A program made the position numbers and the translations under genes. 64,000 nucleotides of DNA from positions 7,160-71,159 of the forward strand of contig JBLHSN010000001.1 in assembly GCA_047626195.1 (NCBI GenBank), given 5' to 3'. This DNA is from CAJXTB01 sp047626195 (lineage in GTDB: Bacteria; Myxococcota_A; UBA796; GCA-2862545). The notes below the pieces were generated by a model. That model was not told the DNA's origin. It made no database searches and saw only the letters and a program-made list of their open reading frames with translations. Of the stretch, positions 9,978-19,184 are shown piece by piece. Position 1 is the stretch's first letter. Every line of letters begins with the position of its first letter.

Positions 9978-11353
9978 AGACGTTCCTCCGCGCTCATTCC
10001 CTGACCAACGATAGCTTCGATGTCACTCACCGACTTCGGAACACTCGTGAGGACCTCGGGGCCAGTAGCAGTGATGTGGATGTCATCTTCGATGCGGATA
10101 CCGCCAAAACCGTACCAAGAACGGGCTTTTTCGATGTCCACAATGTCCCTAAATTGAGCGACCAATGCAGCGTCTTCCAAGATGGCTGGCACGACATAGA
10201 AGCCAGGTTCGACGGTAATGATCCAGCCCGCCTCTAGCGGCAAGTCCATGCGGAGGTACCGGGTTCCGAACGGCTCCGGTCGGCCTTGGCCAATCGGGTA
10301 GCTGCTGCGGTCGCCAAAGTTCTCTAGGTCGTGAACATCCATGCCGAGGTGGTGTCCGATTCCGTGGGGGAAGAACAGGGCATGCGCGTGGCGTTCCATG
10401 GCGTCGTCGACGCTGGCGGTGATGAGTCCTTCACTGCACAGCCACTCGGTGAGCACTCGACAAGAGGTGTCATGGACGACGCGATTGCGGACACCGACCT
10501 GTGCGGCTGCGATGCCGGCGAGCTGCGACTGAAGGACGGCCTCGTAGGCCGAACGCTGTCGTGGAGTAAAGGTACCGTTCACTGGCCAGGTGCGGGTGAT
10601 GTCAACGCCGTAGCCGCTAGGAAGCTCGCCACCGCCGTCCAACAGGACCATCCTTCCGGCTGTGAGCGGGTCTCCGTGATGGTGGTTGTGCAGGACGTCG
10701 CCCGATTGGGTGAGGATGGTGTCGTACCCGGTGGTCAAGCCACGGGCTGCAAGTACGCCTTCAAACAGGGCGGTCAAGCTTCGTTCGTGTCCGCCGACCT
10801 GGGTTCCGCGGAGCACGGCGTCGAAGGCAGCCTCCGTGTTTCGTGCAGCGGTGCGCATGGCGTCGAGTTCTTCGGGGGCCTTGGTCTTCCGCATGTCGAT
10901 GACCGCGTCCATTAGTGCTTCATCACCGTGTTGGCTACCGAATCGTAGGGCGGTTCCGGTCAGCGCACTGACTGCACGATTGACGCTCTCATCGGCGACG
11001 GCAAGCGTTCGTACGGGCCGTCCACGAATGGCATCGGCCAGTGCGCTGCGCGGCTGAGCGTGGGTTGCCCCGTAGCGCTGGGCGATTTGTGCCAAGGTTG
11101 TGCTGTGTCCGTGCCACAGGGCATCGTCGGCGTCGGGCTTGGGAACGAAGAGGGTGAAGCTACCGTCTTCGAGGAGGGCAGCTGCGCCAGGGATTGCACA
11201 TCCGGTGAAGTACAGGAAGGTGCTGTCTTGACGGAAGGTCAGCTTGTTCATCGGCAAGTTGCGGCTACGGTCTCCGTTGCCCAACAACAGGACAGGACCG
11301 TCGATGCGGTGGTTCAGCGCGCTACGGCGAGGGGCATGATGGGCGATGTCCAT
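9965..11353 (-). CDS. pepP: Xaa-Pro aminopeptidase (M24B, PepP-like)
   Basis: This 462-residue dimetal peptidase removes N-terminal residues preceding proline. The N-terminal creatinase-like domain is present (RQDSTFLYFTG). The catalytic pita-bread domain has the full metal set: two Asp in LLDGGGELPSGYGVDITRT, His in FFPHGIGHHLGMDVHD, Glu in ITVEPGFY, and Glu in RIEDDI. The start ATG 11353 has GGAG five bases upstream. It is the penultimate gene of the minus-strand run and overlaps the zinc-ribbon gene downstream. No signal peptide is seen, so it is likely cytoplasmic. Confidence 0.9.
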   Translation of the reverse strand: MDIAHHAPRRSALNHRIDGPVLLLGNGDRSRNLPMNKLTFRQDSTFLYFTGCAIPGAAALLEDGSFTLFVPKPDADDALWHGHSTTLAQIAQRYGATHAQPRSALADAIRGRPVRTLAVADESVNRAVSALTGTALRFGSQHGDEALMDAVIDMRKTKAPEELDAMRTAARNTEAAFDAVLRGTQVGGHERSLTALFEGVLAARGLTTGYDTILTQSGDVLHNHHHGDPLTAGRMVLLDGGGELPSGYGVDITRTWPVNGTFTPRQRSAYEAVLQSQLAGIAAAQVGVRNRVVHDTSCRVLTEWLCSEGLITASVDDAMERHAHALFFPHGIGHHLGMDVHDLENFGDRSSYPIGQGRPEPFGTRYLRMDLPLEAGWIITVEPGFYVVPAILEDAALVAQFRDIVDIEKARSWYGFGGIRIEDDIHITATGPEVLTSVPKSVSDIEAIVGQGMSAEERLCCT

Positions 11354-11437
11354 GAGGGCTCCGTGAAGACACAGGCCGTAACCCGCAGTCCCGCGATGGC
11401 GTGCGCACCGCGTCGTAGCACACCTACGGACATCTCC

Positions 11438-12013
11438 TTACCGAGACGTCTGCCAGGCCAGCTCGCCGTTTCCGTGTCCGCTTCCAACATGCATCACCAC
11501 GGTCGACGGGCTCTCAACGGTGCGGTGAAAGCGCGCAATATAGAGCTTAGACCAACGATTATGCTGGAGGTACAGTCCCAGATGCAGGGGGGTCGGGTTG
11601 CGTACGCGGTACACCGTCACCAGCTCTTGCGGCGTGCCATCAGCCGTGAGTCGGATGTTCCAGCGGTCGTCACCTGGGCCAAAGACCATCTTGGACTGGG
11701 CACCGCTGTCGGCGCTGAACACGACCTCATGGTAGGCGTCGGCATCACCTGCCATTCGGGCTTCGAAGGTCGCCTGATTGTCCGGTGCCGGGTTCAGCAG
11801 GACCTCGCGGTAGTCGGAGAGGTCGCCGCGAAAGTCGGGTGTGAGCAGGGTGCCGCGCAGAATGAGCACTGTGGAGAACTCATTGTGGAGGATGAGTTCT
11901 TGCGTCGCGGCGTCGTGCTGCTGTTGGTAGGAACGCTTTGCGCGGCGAGTGACGGGGTCGGCCACCGAGGTCGTCGCGACCAGCAGTCCGAGAACGCACA
12001 ACCAGCGGCTCAC
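11438..12013 (-). CDS. Exported protein of unknown function
   Basis: The 191-residue product has a cleavable signal peptide (LCVLGLLVATTSVA-D) and a soluble beta-rich body with no Cys pairs or catalytic motif that I recognise. The GTG start overlaps the pyrE stop in GTGA, so it is translated as part of the pyrE transcript. Its repeated short hydrophobic-polar alternation (STVLILRGTL, ELVTVYRVRN, LHLGLYLQHN) suggests a beta-sandwich in the periplasm. Confidence 0.65.
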   Translation of the reverse strand: MSRWLCVLGLLVATTSVADPVTRRAKRSYQQQHDAATQELILHNEFSTVLILRGTLLTPDFRGDLSDYREVLLNPAPDNQATFEARMAGDADAYHEVVFSADSGAQSKMVFGPGDDRWNIRLTADGTPQELVTVYRVRNPTPLHLGLYLQHNRWSKLYIARFHRTVESPSTVVMHVGSGHGNGELAWQTSR

Positions 12014-12546
12014 GTGGCCTCCAACATGTCGCGTGTCACGAGGGCAGTCAGGGTGTAGCCTGCAGCAGCGATGCGCTCACTGGCGCCTTCTTGACGGTCG
12101 ACGATGGTTATGCACTGGGTCACGACCAGTCCAACCGCTTCGGCCTGTTCGACGGCCTGCAGCAACGACCCGCCGGTTGTGGTGGTGTCTTCTACGATGG
12201 CTACTTTGTCGCCTGGAGACAGATTGGCCATGCCCTCAACGCGTTTGCCGGTGCCGTGGCCCTTGGCTTCTTTGCGAATCAGAAAGGCATGGATGGGGCG
12301 GCCCTTGAACGACGACAGGGTGCTTGTGGCACAGGCAATGGGGTCAGCCCCGAGTGTCAGTCCGCCAACGCCAACAATGTCGTCGTGCAAGACTGCCAAC
12401 ACAGCCTCTGCTACGCGAACACTGCCGATGGCGTGAAGAGTGGTCTGCCGGGCGTCGACGTAGAAGTCGGAAGTCTTGCCGCTCGCCAACGTGAAGGTGC
12501 CGAAGCGAACAGATTTTTCGCGCAGTAGTTCGATGAGTTCGGTCAT
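12010..12546 (-). CDS. pyrE: Orotate phosphoribosyltransferase
   Basis: This 178-residue enzyme joins orotate to PRPP to make OMP in pyrimidine synthesis. Seen: N-terminal FTLASGKTSDFYVDAR, the GGLTLGADPIACA loop, the catalytic Lys segment FLIRKEAKGHG, and the PRPP-binding VAIVEDTTTTGGSLL. It overlaps the upstream hydrolase gene by ATGA and the downstream exported protein by GTGA. The substrate chemistry links it with pyrD at 5.6-6.7 kb, but the intervening genes differ in role. Confidence 0.95.
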   Translation of the reverse strand: MTELIELLREKSVRFGTFTLASGKTSDFYVDARQTTLHAIGSVRVAEAVLAVLHDDIVGVGGLTLGADPIACATSTLSSFKGRPIHAFLIRKEAKGHGTGKRVEGMANLSPGDKVAIVEDTTTTGGSLLQAVEQAEAVGLVVTQCITIVDRQEGASERIAAAGYTLTALVTRDMLEAT

Positions 12547-13358
12547 GGTTGGCCTGGATTGTGGGCATTGAGCCAGTCGACGACACCCGCAAGGACTGCA
12601 GCGTTGCCGGGTTCGTTGAACACTTCATGCCGCATATTGGCCTGACGCGCCAGGGTGATGTCAGCGCCGTAGCGTCCGGCAAAATCGATCAGCGATGGAA
12701 TGCTGATGATGCGGTCGTCCGAGCCATATGGGATGTAGGCGGGTGTCGTGTAGTGCACGGCGGCGGCATGGATGCGTTGTTGGGCCTTCTGCATCTCGAT
12801 GAACCACCGTGGTGTGATGGTCGAAAATACAAGAGGGTCGGCCCTATACGCGTCGAGAACCGCCGGATCCGAGCAGATGTGCTCGAGAGGGATTTCGTTG
12901 GATTGCGGTAGGCTTGGCCACACCTTGGACAGCAATTTCGCCCCTTTCAGCTTCCACATGGGAGCTTTGACCGCCACACCCACTGTAGTCGCACTACCGA
13001 CGTAGCCCCACGGAGATGCGTCTCGCAGGTGATCAAGGCTCACCATTGTTCCCATGGAGTGCGCGACGATGGCATGTGGTCCTGGATCCAGTGCGATGGC
13101 TGCACGCAGGTCGTCGACGTATTGCTCCCAGCTCTGCACATGACCGCGTTTACCGTCCGACCGGCCATGCCCACGGAAGTCCACTCCGCGAACCGCGTAG
13201 CCAGCGGCCGCGAGAGCATTGCCAACGTGCGCGTAGCGACCGAGGTGCTCACCAACGCCGTGAACGAGGACCACCTTGCCAGCGACATCGCCGGTAGGAG
13301 TCCAGGTAGTTGTGGACAGACGAGTACCGTCTGCCGAACGTGTGGTCGCGTGGACCAT
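12543..13358 (-). CDS. Alpha/beta hydrolase, monoacylglycerol lipase-like
   Basis: The 271-residue product has the Hydrolase_4 pattern: VVLVHGVGEH oxyanion loop, RGVDFRGHGRSDG, nucleophile Ser in VAHSMGT, Asp in YGSDDRI, and His in MRHEVFNE. The family cleaves monoacylglycerols or lysophospholipids. The start at ATG 13358 is supported by GGAG seven bases before it and lies four bases after the TRAP permease stop. No signal peptide is seen. Position between a transporter and pyrE suggests a shared transcript rather than a shared pathway. Confidence 0.8.
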   Translation of the reverse strand: MVHATTRSADGTRLSTTTWTPTGDVAGKVVLVHGVGEHLGRYAHVGNALAAAGYAVRGVDFRGHGRSDGKRGHVQSWEQYVDDLRAAIALDPGPHAIVAHSMGTMVSLDHLRDASPWGYVGSATTVGVAVKAPMWKLKGAKLLSKVWPSLPQSNEIPLEHICSDPAVLDAYRADPLVFSTITPRWFIEMQKAQQRIHAAAVHYTTPAYIPYGSDDRIISIPSLIDFAGRYGADITLARQANMRHEVFNEPGNAAVLAGVVDWLNAHNPGQP

Positions 13359-13362
13359 GGGG

Positions 13363-15612
13363 CTACTCCGGGAGGAGGAAGAGGGAGAGGGATGGGAACG
13401 CAACGATGACGGCCAGGCAGAACAGCATCAGCACCAAGAATGGCAACACCGAGCGAATCACCGAGGTGATAGGCCGCTCGAACACCGTAGAGGCGACGAA
13501 TAGGTTGATGCCCATGGGTGGCGTCAGGTAGCCGAGCTCTAGGTTCACAATGAAGATGATGGCGAAGTGTACCGGGTTCACGCCGTACTGTGCGGCAATC
13601 GGTGCCAGTAGGGGGGCCACGATTAGAATCGCCGACAGGATGTCCATCACGCAGCCAAGGAGCAGCAGGAAGATGGTCACAGCGACGAGGAAGCCGGCTT
13701 TGCTCTCCACATGCTCGGCCATCCACTGGGTAGCAGCTTGTGGAATCTCTTCGAAGGACATGAAGAGATTCAGCGAGATGGCCAACACAATGATGAGGAA
13801 CAAGGAACCCATCATGACAGCTGAGTCGGTGAAGACTTCCGGCAGGTCCCTCCAGCTGAGCTCGCGATGGATGAACAACTCGACAACAAGCGCGTAGATG
13901 ACGGCAATCGCGGCCGCTTGGGTCACACCGAACTTCAGCGTGTAGCCGGTGCCGGGAATCGTGAATAGGGCGTAGATACCCCCCAGAATGAGCACAGGAA
14001 GCATCAGGCTGAAGAAGCCACGGTACAGAGCCGTTCCGACGTCTTTGCCCCACTCGCCAGTTCCGAACGCGGCGCCCTCTGGAGCGGCGCGGTCCTTACT
14101 CATGAGCTGGGAGACCAGCGTGTAGCCAATCAGCGAGATGGCGATGAATGCGCCAGGTATCATGCCGGCAGTGAACAACTCGGTAGGGTCAAGGTTGATG
14201 CTGCCAATCTTCTCACCATTGGCGTCGAGAATCGGCGCACCGCTAACGATGACCGCGTAAACAATCATGGGAATGGACGGCGGGATGATGATGCCAAGGC
14301 CACCCGCCGTCGACAACATGCCCATGCTGTAGCGCTCGGAGTACCCAGCTTTCGTGAGCATCGGGAAGAGCACGCTACCGATCGCAATGACCGTCACTGG
14401 AGACGAGCCGCTAATGGCGGCAAACATGGCGCAGGCAAGAACCCCGGCAATGCCCAGCCCACCGGGTAGTCGCCCCAAGAATGCTTTGGCGACGGCAATC
14501 AAGCGGGCTGCGATGGAGCCCTTTGTCATCAGGTTGCCGGCGAGGACGAAGAACGGAATCGCGAGAAGCTCTTCCTTCTTGGTCGCCTCGAACATGTCGG
14601 AGACGACTGAGACAACGGACCCGTCTCGGATCAGAAGCCACGCACCTACGGTGCCAATACCGACGGAGACGAAGAGGGGTGCTCCCATCAATGCAAGCAG
14701 GATGCTTGCGGGGAGTAGCAGGCGCGTCTCACCCGAATACAGCCCCCAAGCCATGGTCGCGAGGGCCAAGGGTAAGGCCAGCGCCAACGCAACGCTCATG
14801 AGTGAGCGGTTCTTGCCGGAGGGGGCGGGCAGTGTTTCGTCGCGTGGTGGCGGTACCAGCACGAACCCTAGGAAACGAAGCGCCATGATGGAAAAGAAGA
14901 GTCCCAGGCCTAGAACCGGAATCCACAGAGGGAAGGGGTCGCCCGTCTCTACATAGGGAAAGGCGGGGGGCATGGTCGAGAACTCGAAGCCCTGCTCGTA
15001 CTTGGCGTCTTCCCAATCGTATTGGGTCTCGAACTCGGTGCCGGGGCCGTATTTTTCTCCAGGCATCAGAGACACACTGGCGTTGACCAACGGGGTCATC
15101 CAGCTCCAGGTCGTCACCCCTTCAAAGCTGTCATGGGTGTGGTCGGCGTAGATGAAGTCCCAGCTTCCTTGCGCCAGAAGCGCGCACAGAGCCATGGCGA
15201 CGAAAGCGGTACAGCGCTTGATGACGCGGGCGGGGCCTGGCGTCATGATGCGGTCGACAGCGTCTACGGCTAGGTGGCGCTTGCGGCGCGTGGCGATGGA
15301 AGCACCGGCAAAGCCAACGACCACCATAAGCATGAGAGCGAGGTTCTTTTGGCCCTCGAGCTCCCATAGACCGCCGAGCGTGGTGTCGAGCGGGACCTTC
15401 AGCTCGTTCATCATGTGTTCGTTGAACACGAGGAAGGTCATGGCGACGAGCGACAGCCCAATCGCGACCTTCTCGAACATGGCGACTACCCAGTCCAAAC
15501 GACGAGCGGCGCCACGGGCGAGAATACTCGCTCCCGTGGCACCGATGATGCCGTAGAACAGGATGTTGTTCAGGGGACCGCTGTCAGCGGATTGGTGGTT
15601 CGCGTCTGACAT
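13363..15612 (-). CDS. TRAP transporter fused small and large permease (DctQM)
   Basis: The 749-residue membrane protein joins a four-helix DctQ-type part (residues about 15-270, with an unusually long periplasmic loop rich in acidic and aromatic residues) to a DctM domain with the family signatures FVLAGNLMTKG, AAISGSSPVTV, GGLGIIIPPSIPMI and LGYLTPPMGINL. The permease moves a small organic acid, driven by a sodium gradient, from the binding protein DctP. It is followed by the alpha/beta hydrolase after four bases and preceded by dctP and tatT. The substrate is unknown. Confidence 0.9.
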   Translation of the reverse strand: MSDANHQSADSGPLNNILFYGIIGATGASILARGAARRLDWVVAMFEKVAIGLSLVAMTFLVFNEHMMNELKVPLDTTLGGLWELEGQKNLALMLMVVVGFAGASIATRRKRHLAVDAVDRIMTPGPARVIKRCTAFVAMALCALLAQGSWDFIYADHTHDSFEGVTTWSWMTPLVNASVSLMPGEKYGPGTEFETQYDWEDAKYEQGFEFSTMPPAFPYVETGDPFPLWIPVLGLGLFFSIMALRFLGFVLVPPPRDETLPAPSGKNRSLMSVALALALPLALATMAWGLYSGETRLLLPASILLALMGAPLFVSVGIGTVGAWLLIRDGSVVSVVSDMFEATKKEELLAIPFFVLAGNLMTKGSIAARLIAVAKAFLGRLPGGLGIAGVLACAMFAAISGSSPVTVIAIGSVLFPMLTKAGYSERYSMGMLSTAGGLGIIIPPSIPMIVYAVIVSGAPILDANGEKIGSINLDPTELFTAGMIPGAFIAISLIGYTLVSQLMSKDRAAPEGAAFGTGEWGKDVGTALYRGFFSLMLPVLILGGIYALFTIPGTGYTLKFGVTQAAAIAVIYALVVELFIHRELSWRDLPEVFTDSAVMMGSLFLIIVLAISLNLFMSFEEIPQAATQWMAEHVESKAGFLVAVTIFLLLLGCVMDILSAILIVAPLLAPIAAQYGVNPVHFAIIFIVNLELGYLTPPMGINLFVASTVFERPITSVIRSVLPFLVLMLFCLAVIVAFPSLSLFLLPE

Positions 15613-15628
15613 GAGGCCCCTGGATAAA

Positions 15629-16645
15629 CTACTGACTGCGTCGGCGGTCCAGTTCGGTCTGAATCGTACTCAACAGCTCGGTACCGCCATCAACAGAGGC
15701 GGCAAAGCCGCTATGCATACCACGACCGACCCGGCGAAACTCGGCCTTCTCGGCTTCTGTCAGCACGATGACTTCGAGCTCTTCGCTGAGCAGCTCTTGG
15801 AATGCATCATTCTCGGAGCGGATGTCTACGCGAGCGGAGGTTGCCAGCGCCTTTTGGGCGTCAAGAATGGCGCGAAGCTCTGGGGTCAAACCGTCGTAAA
15901 ACCGTTTGGACCACACGATCGCTGCGGGCTGGTAGATGTGCTCGCTGACGGTGTAGTACTCAAGAGGGCCCGAGAGACCTCCGAGGTTTAGGAACAACGG
16001 TGGGTTGTCGAGGCCGTCGACCACACCTGACTGCAGTGCAGTCAGAGTCTCGGTCATCGATTTTTGTACGGCTTGGGCGCCGTAGGCGCTGTACATGGCC
16101 ATGTGCACTGCGCTCTCTTGGGAGCGCATCTTGAAGCCACGTAGGTCTTCTGGCGTACGGATGGGCTTGCCCTTGGTGGCGAAGCTACGGAATCCATTCT
16201 CTGACCAAGCGCCGAGAACGAAACCACGGCGGCCGAGGAGCTCATTGACTGGCGTCCACAAGACGTTGTCGAGAATGTGGTCCGCTTCGGCAAAGTCGTT
16301 GAACAAGTAGGGGAGTTCGACGACCTGCAGAGCGGCGACATTTCCGCCTTCCGCCAAGGCTGCCGTTGTCACCGCACAGCCTTGTAGGCGTTCGCCGCGA
16401 CGGGTCTCGCGGACCATTTCCACTTCGCCCATCTGTCCTGGTGGACGGATGACAAAGTCGATTTGACCGTTGGATTGGGATTCGATCTGACGTTCCATCG
16501 ACTTGAGCATCTCCCACCACACGCTGTTGGTGGGAGCGAGGCTGCCGATGGACAACTCAGTGGTGCCGTCTGCTTGAGACGGGGTTGCGAACAAAGCAAA
16601 AGCGGCCGCGGACAGTGCCGCTCCAGCTGCGATAAAGCGCTTCAT
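15629..16645 (-). CDS. TRAP transporter substrate-binding protein (DctP family)
   Basis: The 338-residue periplasmic binding protein has a signal peptide (AAGAALSAAAFALFATPSQA-D) and the DctP core, including YLFNDFAEADHILD, the WSENGFRSFATKGKPI hinge with the conserved Arg, RTPEDLRGFKMR, and SGVVDGLDNPP. The start at ATG 16645 is preceded by GGAG that overlaps the tatT stop. DctP captures an organic acid and hands it to the DctQM permease encoded 16 bases downstream. Confidence 0.92.
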   Translation of the reverse strand: MKRFIAAGAALSAAAFALFATPSQADGTTELSIGSLAPTNSVWWEMLKSMERQIESQSNGQIDFVIRPPGQMGEVEMVRETRRGERLQGCAVTTAALAEGGNVAALQVVELPYLFNDFAEADHILDNVLWTPVNELLGRRGFVLGAWSENGFRSFATKGKPIRTPEDLRGFKMRSQESAVHMAMYSAYGAQAVQKSMTETLTALQSGVVDGLDNPPLFLNLGGLSGPLEYYTVSEHIYQPAAIVWSKRFYDGLTPELRAILDAQKALATSARVDIRSENDAFQELLSEELEVIVLTEAEKAEFRRVGRGMHSGFAASVDGGTELLSTIQTELDRRRSQ

Positions 16646-16649
16646 AGGT

Positions 16650-17555
16650 CTACTCCATGCCGCCAGCGGCAGCTTCAATGGCGCTGCGGGAGAACAATTC
16701 GCTACGCCGGTCTAATAGGTTCTGAGCTTTTATCTTCTCGAGAACGTTCTCTTGAGCCACAGGACCCCCGATGCCGTCTGTAGCGTCCAAGACAAAGCGA
16801 ATATCTTGGTCAAACATAGCGATGTTTTCGGTTGCAACCGCCAAGTACTCGGCGCGGAGAACGCGTGTGCCGAGGTAGTCGGGGGCGCCCTCGATGGACG
16901 CTTCGAAGTACGCGGCGCTGCGCTCTAGGTCCTGACCGGCGAAGCTTGGCAGTACTGCGTAGTAGCTACCCCAGTAGCGGGCGGGGCCGTAGTGGTAGAA
17001 GTTTGGGTTGAGTTCTTCGGCGCGGCCAATGTAGGCCTTGACCGTTGGAAGATGCTTGAGAGTCTTGGACAGACCCTGGATCTTTCCCCATTTGCCGAGA
17101 GCCGATGCGCTCCAGTAAAGGCATGGGACGTCGGCTGCGGTTGCCGATGCAACGGCGTCGCGTTCGCGCTCGCCTTGTTGGATGCGTTCGGCGATGTCCG
17201 GGTTGAGTGCGAGGCACATGGCGCCATACTCAATGGCCTTGCCCCAGCGCTCGACCTTCAGTTCTTTTTCGTCTGTGTGGGCGTCACCGTACAGGTACCA
17301 GCCGCGGGTCAGGCGCTGAGTAGCGGTGCGGTTGGTGGGGTCCATGGCAAGAACCTCTTCGTAGGCGAGCAGCGTAGCGTGGAGCTTGCTGGCGTCCTCG
17401 CGAGCGGCCCACATACCTTGGGCTTCTTCGAGCTTGGCCGCGACCATGGTTGCGTCAGCGCTGGTTGCAGCGGGGGTGGGGGCGGTAATTGCGCCGGGGC
17501 TCTTGCCACCACATGCTGTGAGGGCCAGGACAAGGGAGAAAGCGAGTGTGCGCAT
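16650..17555 (-). CDS. TRAP-associated TPR lipoprotein (TatT component)
   Basis: The 301-residue product has a lipoprotein signal (LVLALTACGG, lipobox Cys at about residue 16) and a helical, TPR-like body (WGKAIEYGAMCLALNP, YWSASALGKWGKI, AYIGRAEELNPNFYHYGPARYWGSYY). This matches the TatT family, which in Treponema forms a complex with the TRAP binding protein. The start ATG 17555 follows GAGGA. As first gene of the tatT-dctP-dctQM transcript it is probably a membrane-tethered partner of DctP. Confidence 0.8.
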   Translation of the reverse strand: MRTLAFSLVLALTACGGKSPGAITAPTPAATSADATMVAAKLEEAQGMWAAREDASKLHATLLAYEEVLAMDPTNRTATQRLTRGWYLYGDAHTDEKELKVERWGKAIEYGAMCLALNPDIAERIQQGERERDAVASATAADVPCLYWSASALGKWGKIQGLSKTLKHLPTVKAYIGRAEELNPNFYHYGPARYWGSYYAVLPSFAGQDLERSAAYFEASIEGAPDYLGTRVLRAEYLAVATENIAMFDQDIRFVLDATDGIGGPVAQENVLEKIKAQNLLDRRSELFSRSAIEAAAGGME

Positions 17556-17704
17556 TGGGCAGTCCTCGGGTCGATTGTGGAGGGAGTTGGTACAGGTTGC
17601 TGCGACGTTTGTCAATGGTTTCGGCTGGCCTGTGTGCCCATCGTGTGCCACCCATTGCGGTGCCGTGATCGCACCTAATAGAGGGTGGGCCTGCGAGGTG
17701 TTCC

Positions 17705-19177
17705 ATGCTCGTCCGAGACATTCCCTTGGCGCTCACGTTCGATGATGTCTTGTTGGTCCCTGGTGAGAGTCGGGTATTGCCTCGGCAAGTGGACTTAGGT
17801 TCAGCACTCATCCCCGGTCTGCGACTGTCAGTGCCGTTGTTGTCGAGTGCGATGGACACCGTCACCGAGGCGCGCACGGCGATTGCCATGGCCCGACTTG
17901 GTGGCCTGGGCGTCGTCCACAAGAACCTGACCATCGAGCGTCAGGCGAGCGAGATTCGCACAGTGAAGCGCGCGGTATCCGGCACCGTTCTGGACCCCGT
18001 CACCGTGCCATCCGACCAGCCGGTCCGTCGTGCACGGGCTCTGATGCGCGAACATGGCATCAGTGGCCTGCCCGTTGTCGATAATATGCGCGTGACCGGT
18101 ATCGTCACCAACCGAGACCTTCGCTTTGAGCAAGGCCTGGACCGCCCCATTCGGGACGTAATGAGCACCGAGCTGATCACGGTGGGTCCCAACAGCTCGG
18201 TCGAGACGTGCAAGGCACTGCTGCAAGCGCACAAGATTGAGAAGCTGCTGGTTGTGGATGACGATGGTCGACTGCGTGGCTTGGTCACCATCCGCGACAT
18301 CGAAGATGCGGCTCGATTCCCGAACTCATTCAGAGACAGCCACGGTCGTCTGCGGGTTGCAGCGGCCATTGGTGTCGGTGCAGATTGCGATGACCGTGTT
18401 GCTGCCCTCGTGGAAGCGGGCGTGGACGTCCTCGTTGTTGACACAGCCCACGGACACAGCATGGGTGTGTTGGCCGTCGCGCAGAGCATCAAGGTCCGCT
18501 ACCCGCACATCCCGCTAGTGGTCGGTAATGTGGCCACGGGCGAAGCAACGCGAGCGTGCATAGACCACGGTGCGGACATTGTTAAGGTTGGTGTAGGGCC
18601 GGGTTCCATCTGTACGACACGCATTGTTGCCGGAGTGGGTGTTCCACAACTCACCGCGATTGCTGATGCGGCCGAGGTCGCTCACAAAGCCGGTAAGACC
18701 ATCATCGCGGATGGTGGCATCAAGTTCTCCGGCGACGCCGCTAAGGCCATCGCGGCCGGAGCAGATGCTGTCATGGTCGGCTCGATGTTCGCGGGTACTG
18801 ACGAAGCACCCGGAGATACAGTCTTGTACCAAGGGCGCCGCTACAAGCAGTACCGGGGCATGGGATCGATCGATGCGATGGAGGCTGGTAGTAAGGACCG
18901 GTACTTCCAAGACGACGCCGGAGACCCGGAAGCGGAGACCCGTAAGCTGGTGCCGGAGGGCATTGTCGGTCGGGTGGCGTACAAGGGGCCCCTGGCAGAC
19001 GTGGTTCACCAGCTTGTTGGTGGGTTGCGCGCATCGTTTGGCTACTGCGGAGCCGAGAGTGTCCCGGTCATGCAGGAGCGCTCGCGGTTCGTCCGAATCA
19101 CGTCAGCGGGACTGCGTGAGAGCCACGTGCATGACGTGGACATCATCAAGGAAGCGCCCAACTACGCGTCTCGCTAA
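17705..19177 (+). CDS. guaB: IMP dehydrogenase
   Basis: This 490-residue enzyme oxidises IMP to XMP with NAD+, the committed step to GMP. Seen: N-terminal LTFDDVLLVP, SSAMDTVTEA, a tandem CBS pair (residues about 95-210), VGNVATGEA, the catalytic Cys loop VGPGSICTTR, IADGGIKFSGD, VGSMFAGTDEAPG, and the flap YRGMGSIDAM. It is divergent from the TRAP operon across about 150 bases and convergent with acetoacetyl-CoA synthetase, with only 7 bases between stops. Confidence 0.96.
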   Translation: MLVRDIPLALTFDDVLLVPGESRVLPRQVDLGSALIPGLRLSVPLLSSAMDTVTEARTAIAMARLGGLGVVHKNLTIERQASEIRTVKRAVSGTVLDPVTVPSDQPVRRARALMREHGISGLPVVDNMRVTGIVTNRDLRFEQGLDRPIRDVMSTELITVGPNSSVETCKALLQAHKIEKLLVVDDDGRLRGLVTIRDIEDAARFPNSFRDSHGRLRVAAAIGVGADCDDRVAALVEAGVDVLVVDTAHGHSMGVLAVAQSIKVRYPHIPLVVGNVATGEATRACIDHGADIVKVGVGPGSICTTRIVAGVGVPQLTAIADAAEVAHKAGKTIIADGGIKFSGDAAKAIAAGADAVMVGSMFAGTDEAPGDTVLYQGRRYKQYRGMGSIDAMEAGSKDRYFQDDAGDPEAETRKLVPEGIVGRVAYKGPLADVVHQLVGGLRASFGYCGAESVPVMQERSRFVRITSAGLRESHVHDVDIIKEAPNYASR

Positions 19178-19184
19178 TCCCAGA

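Noticed and set aside
13040..14053. Long minus-strand ORF overlapping the TRAP permease and hydrolase
   Set aside because: It is out of frame with two clear genes and has no recognised motif.
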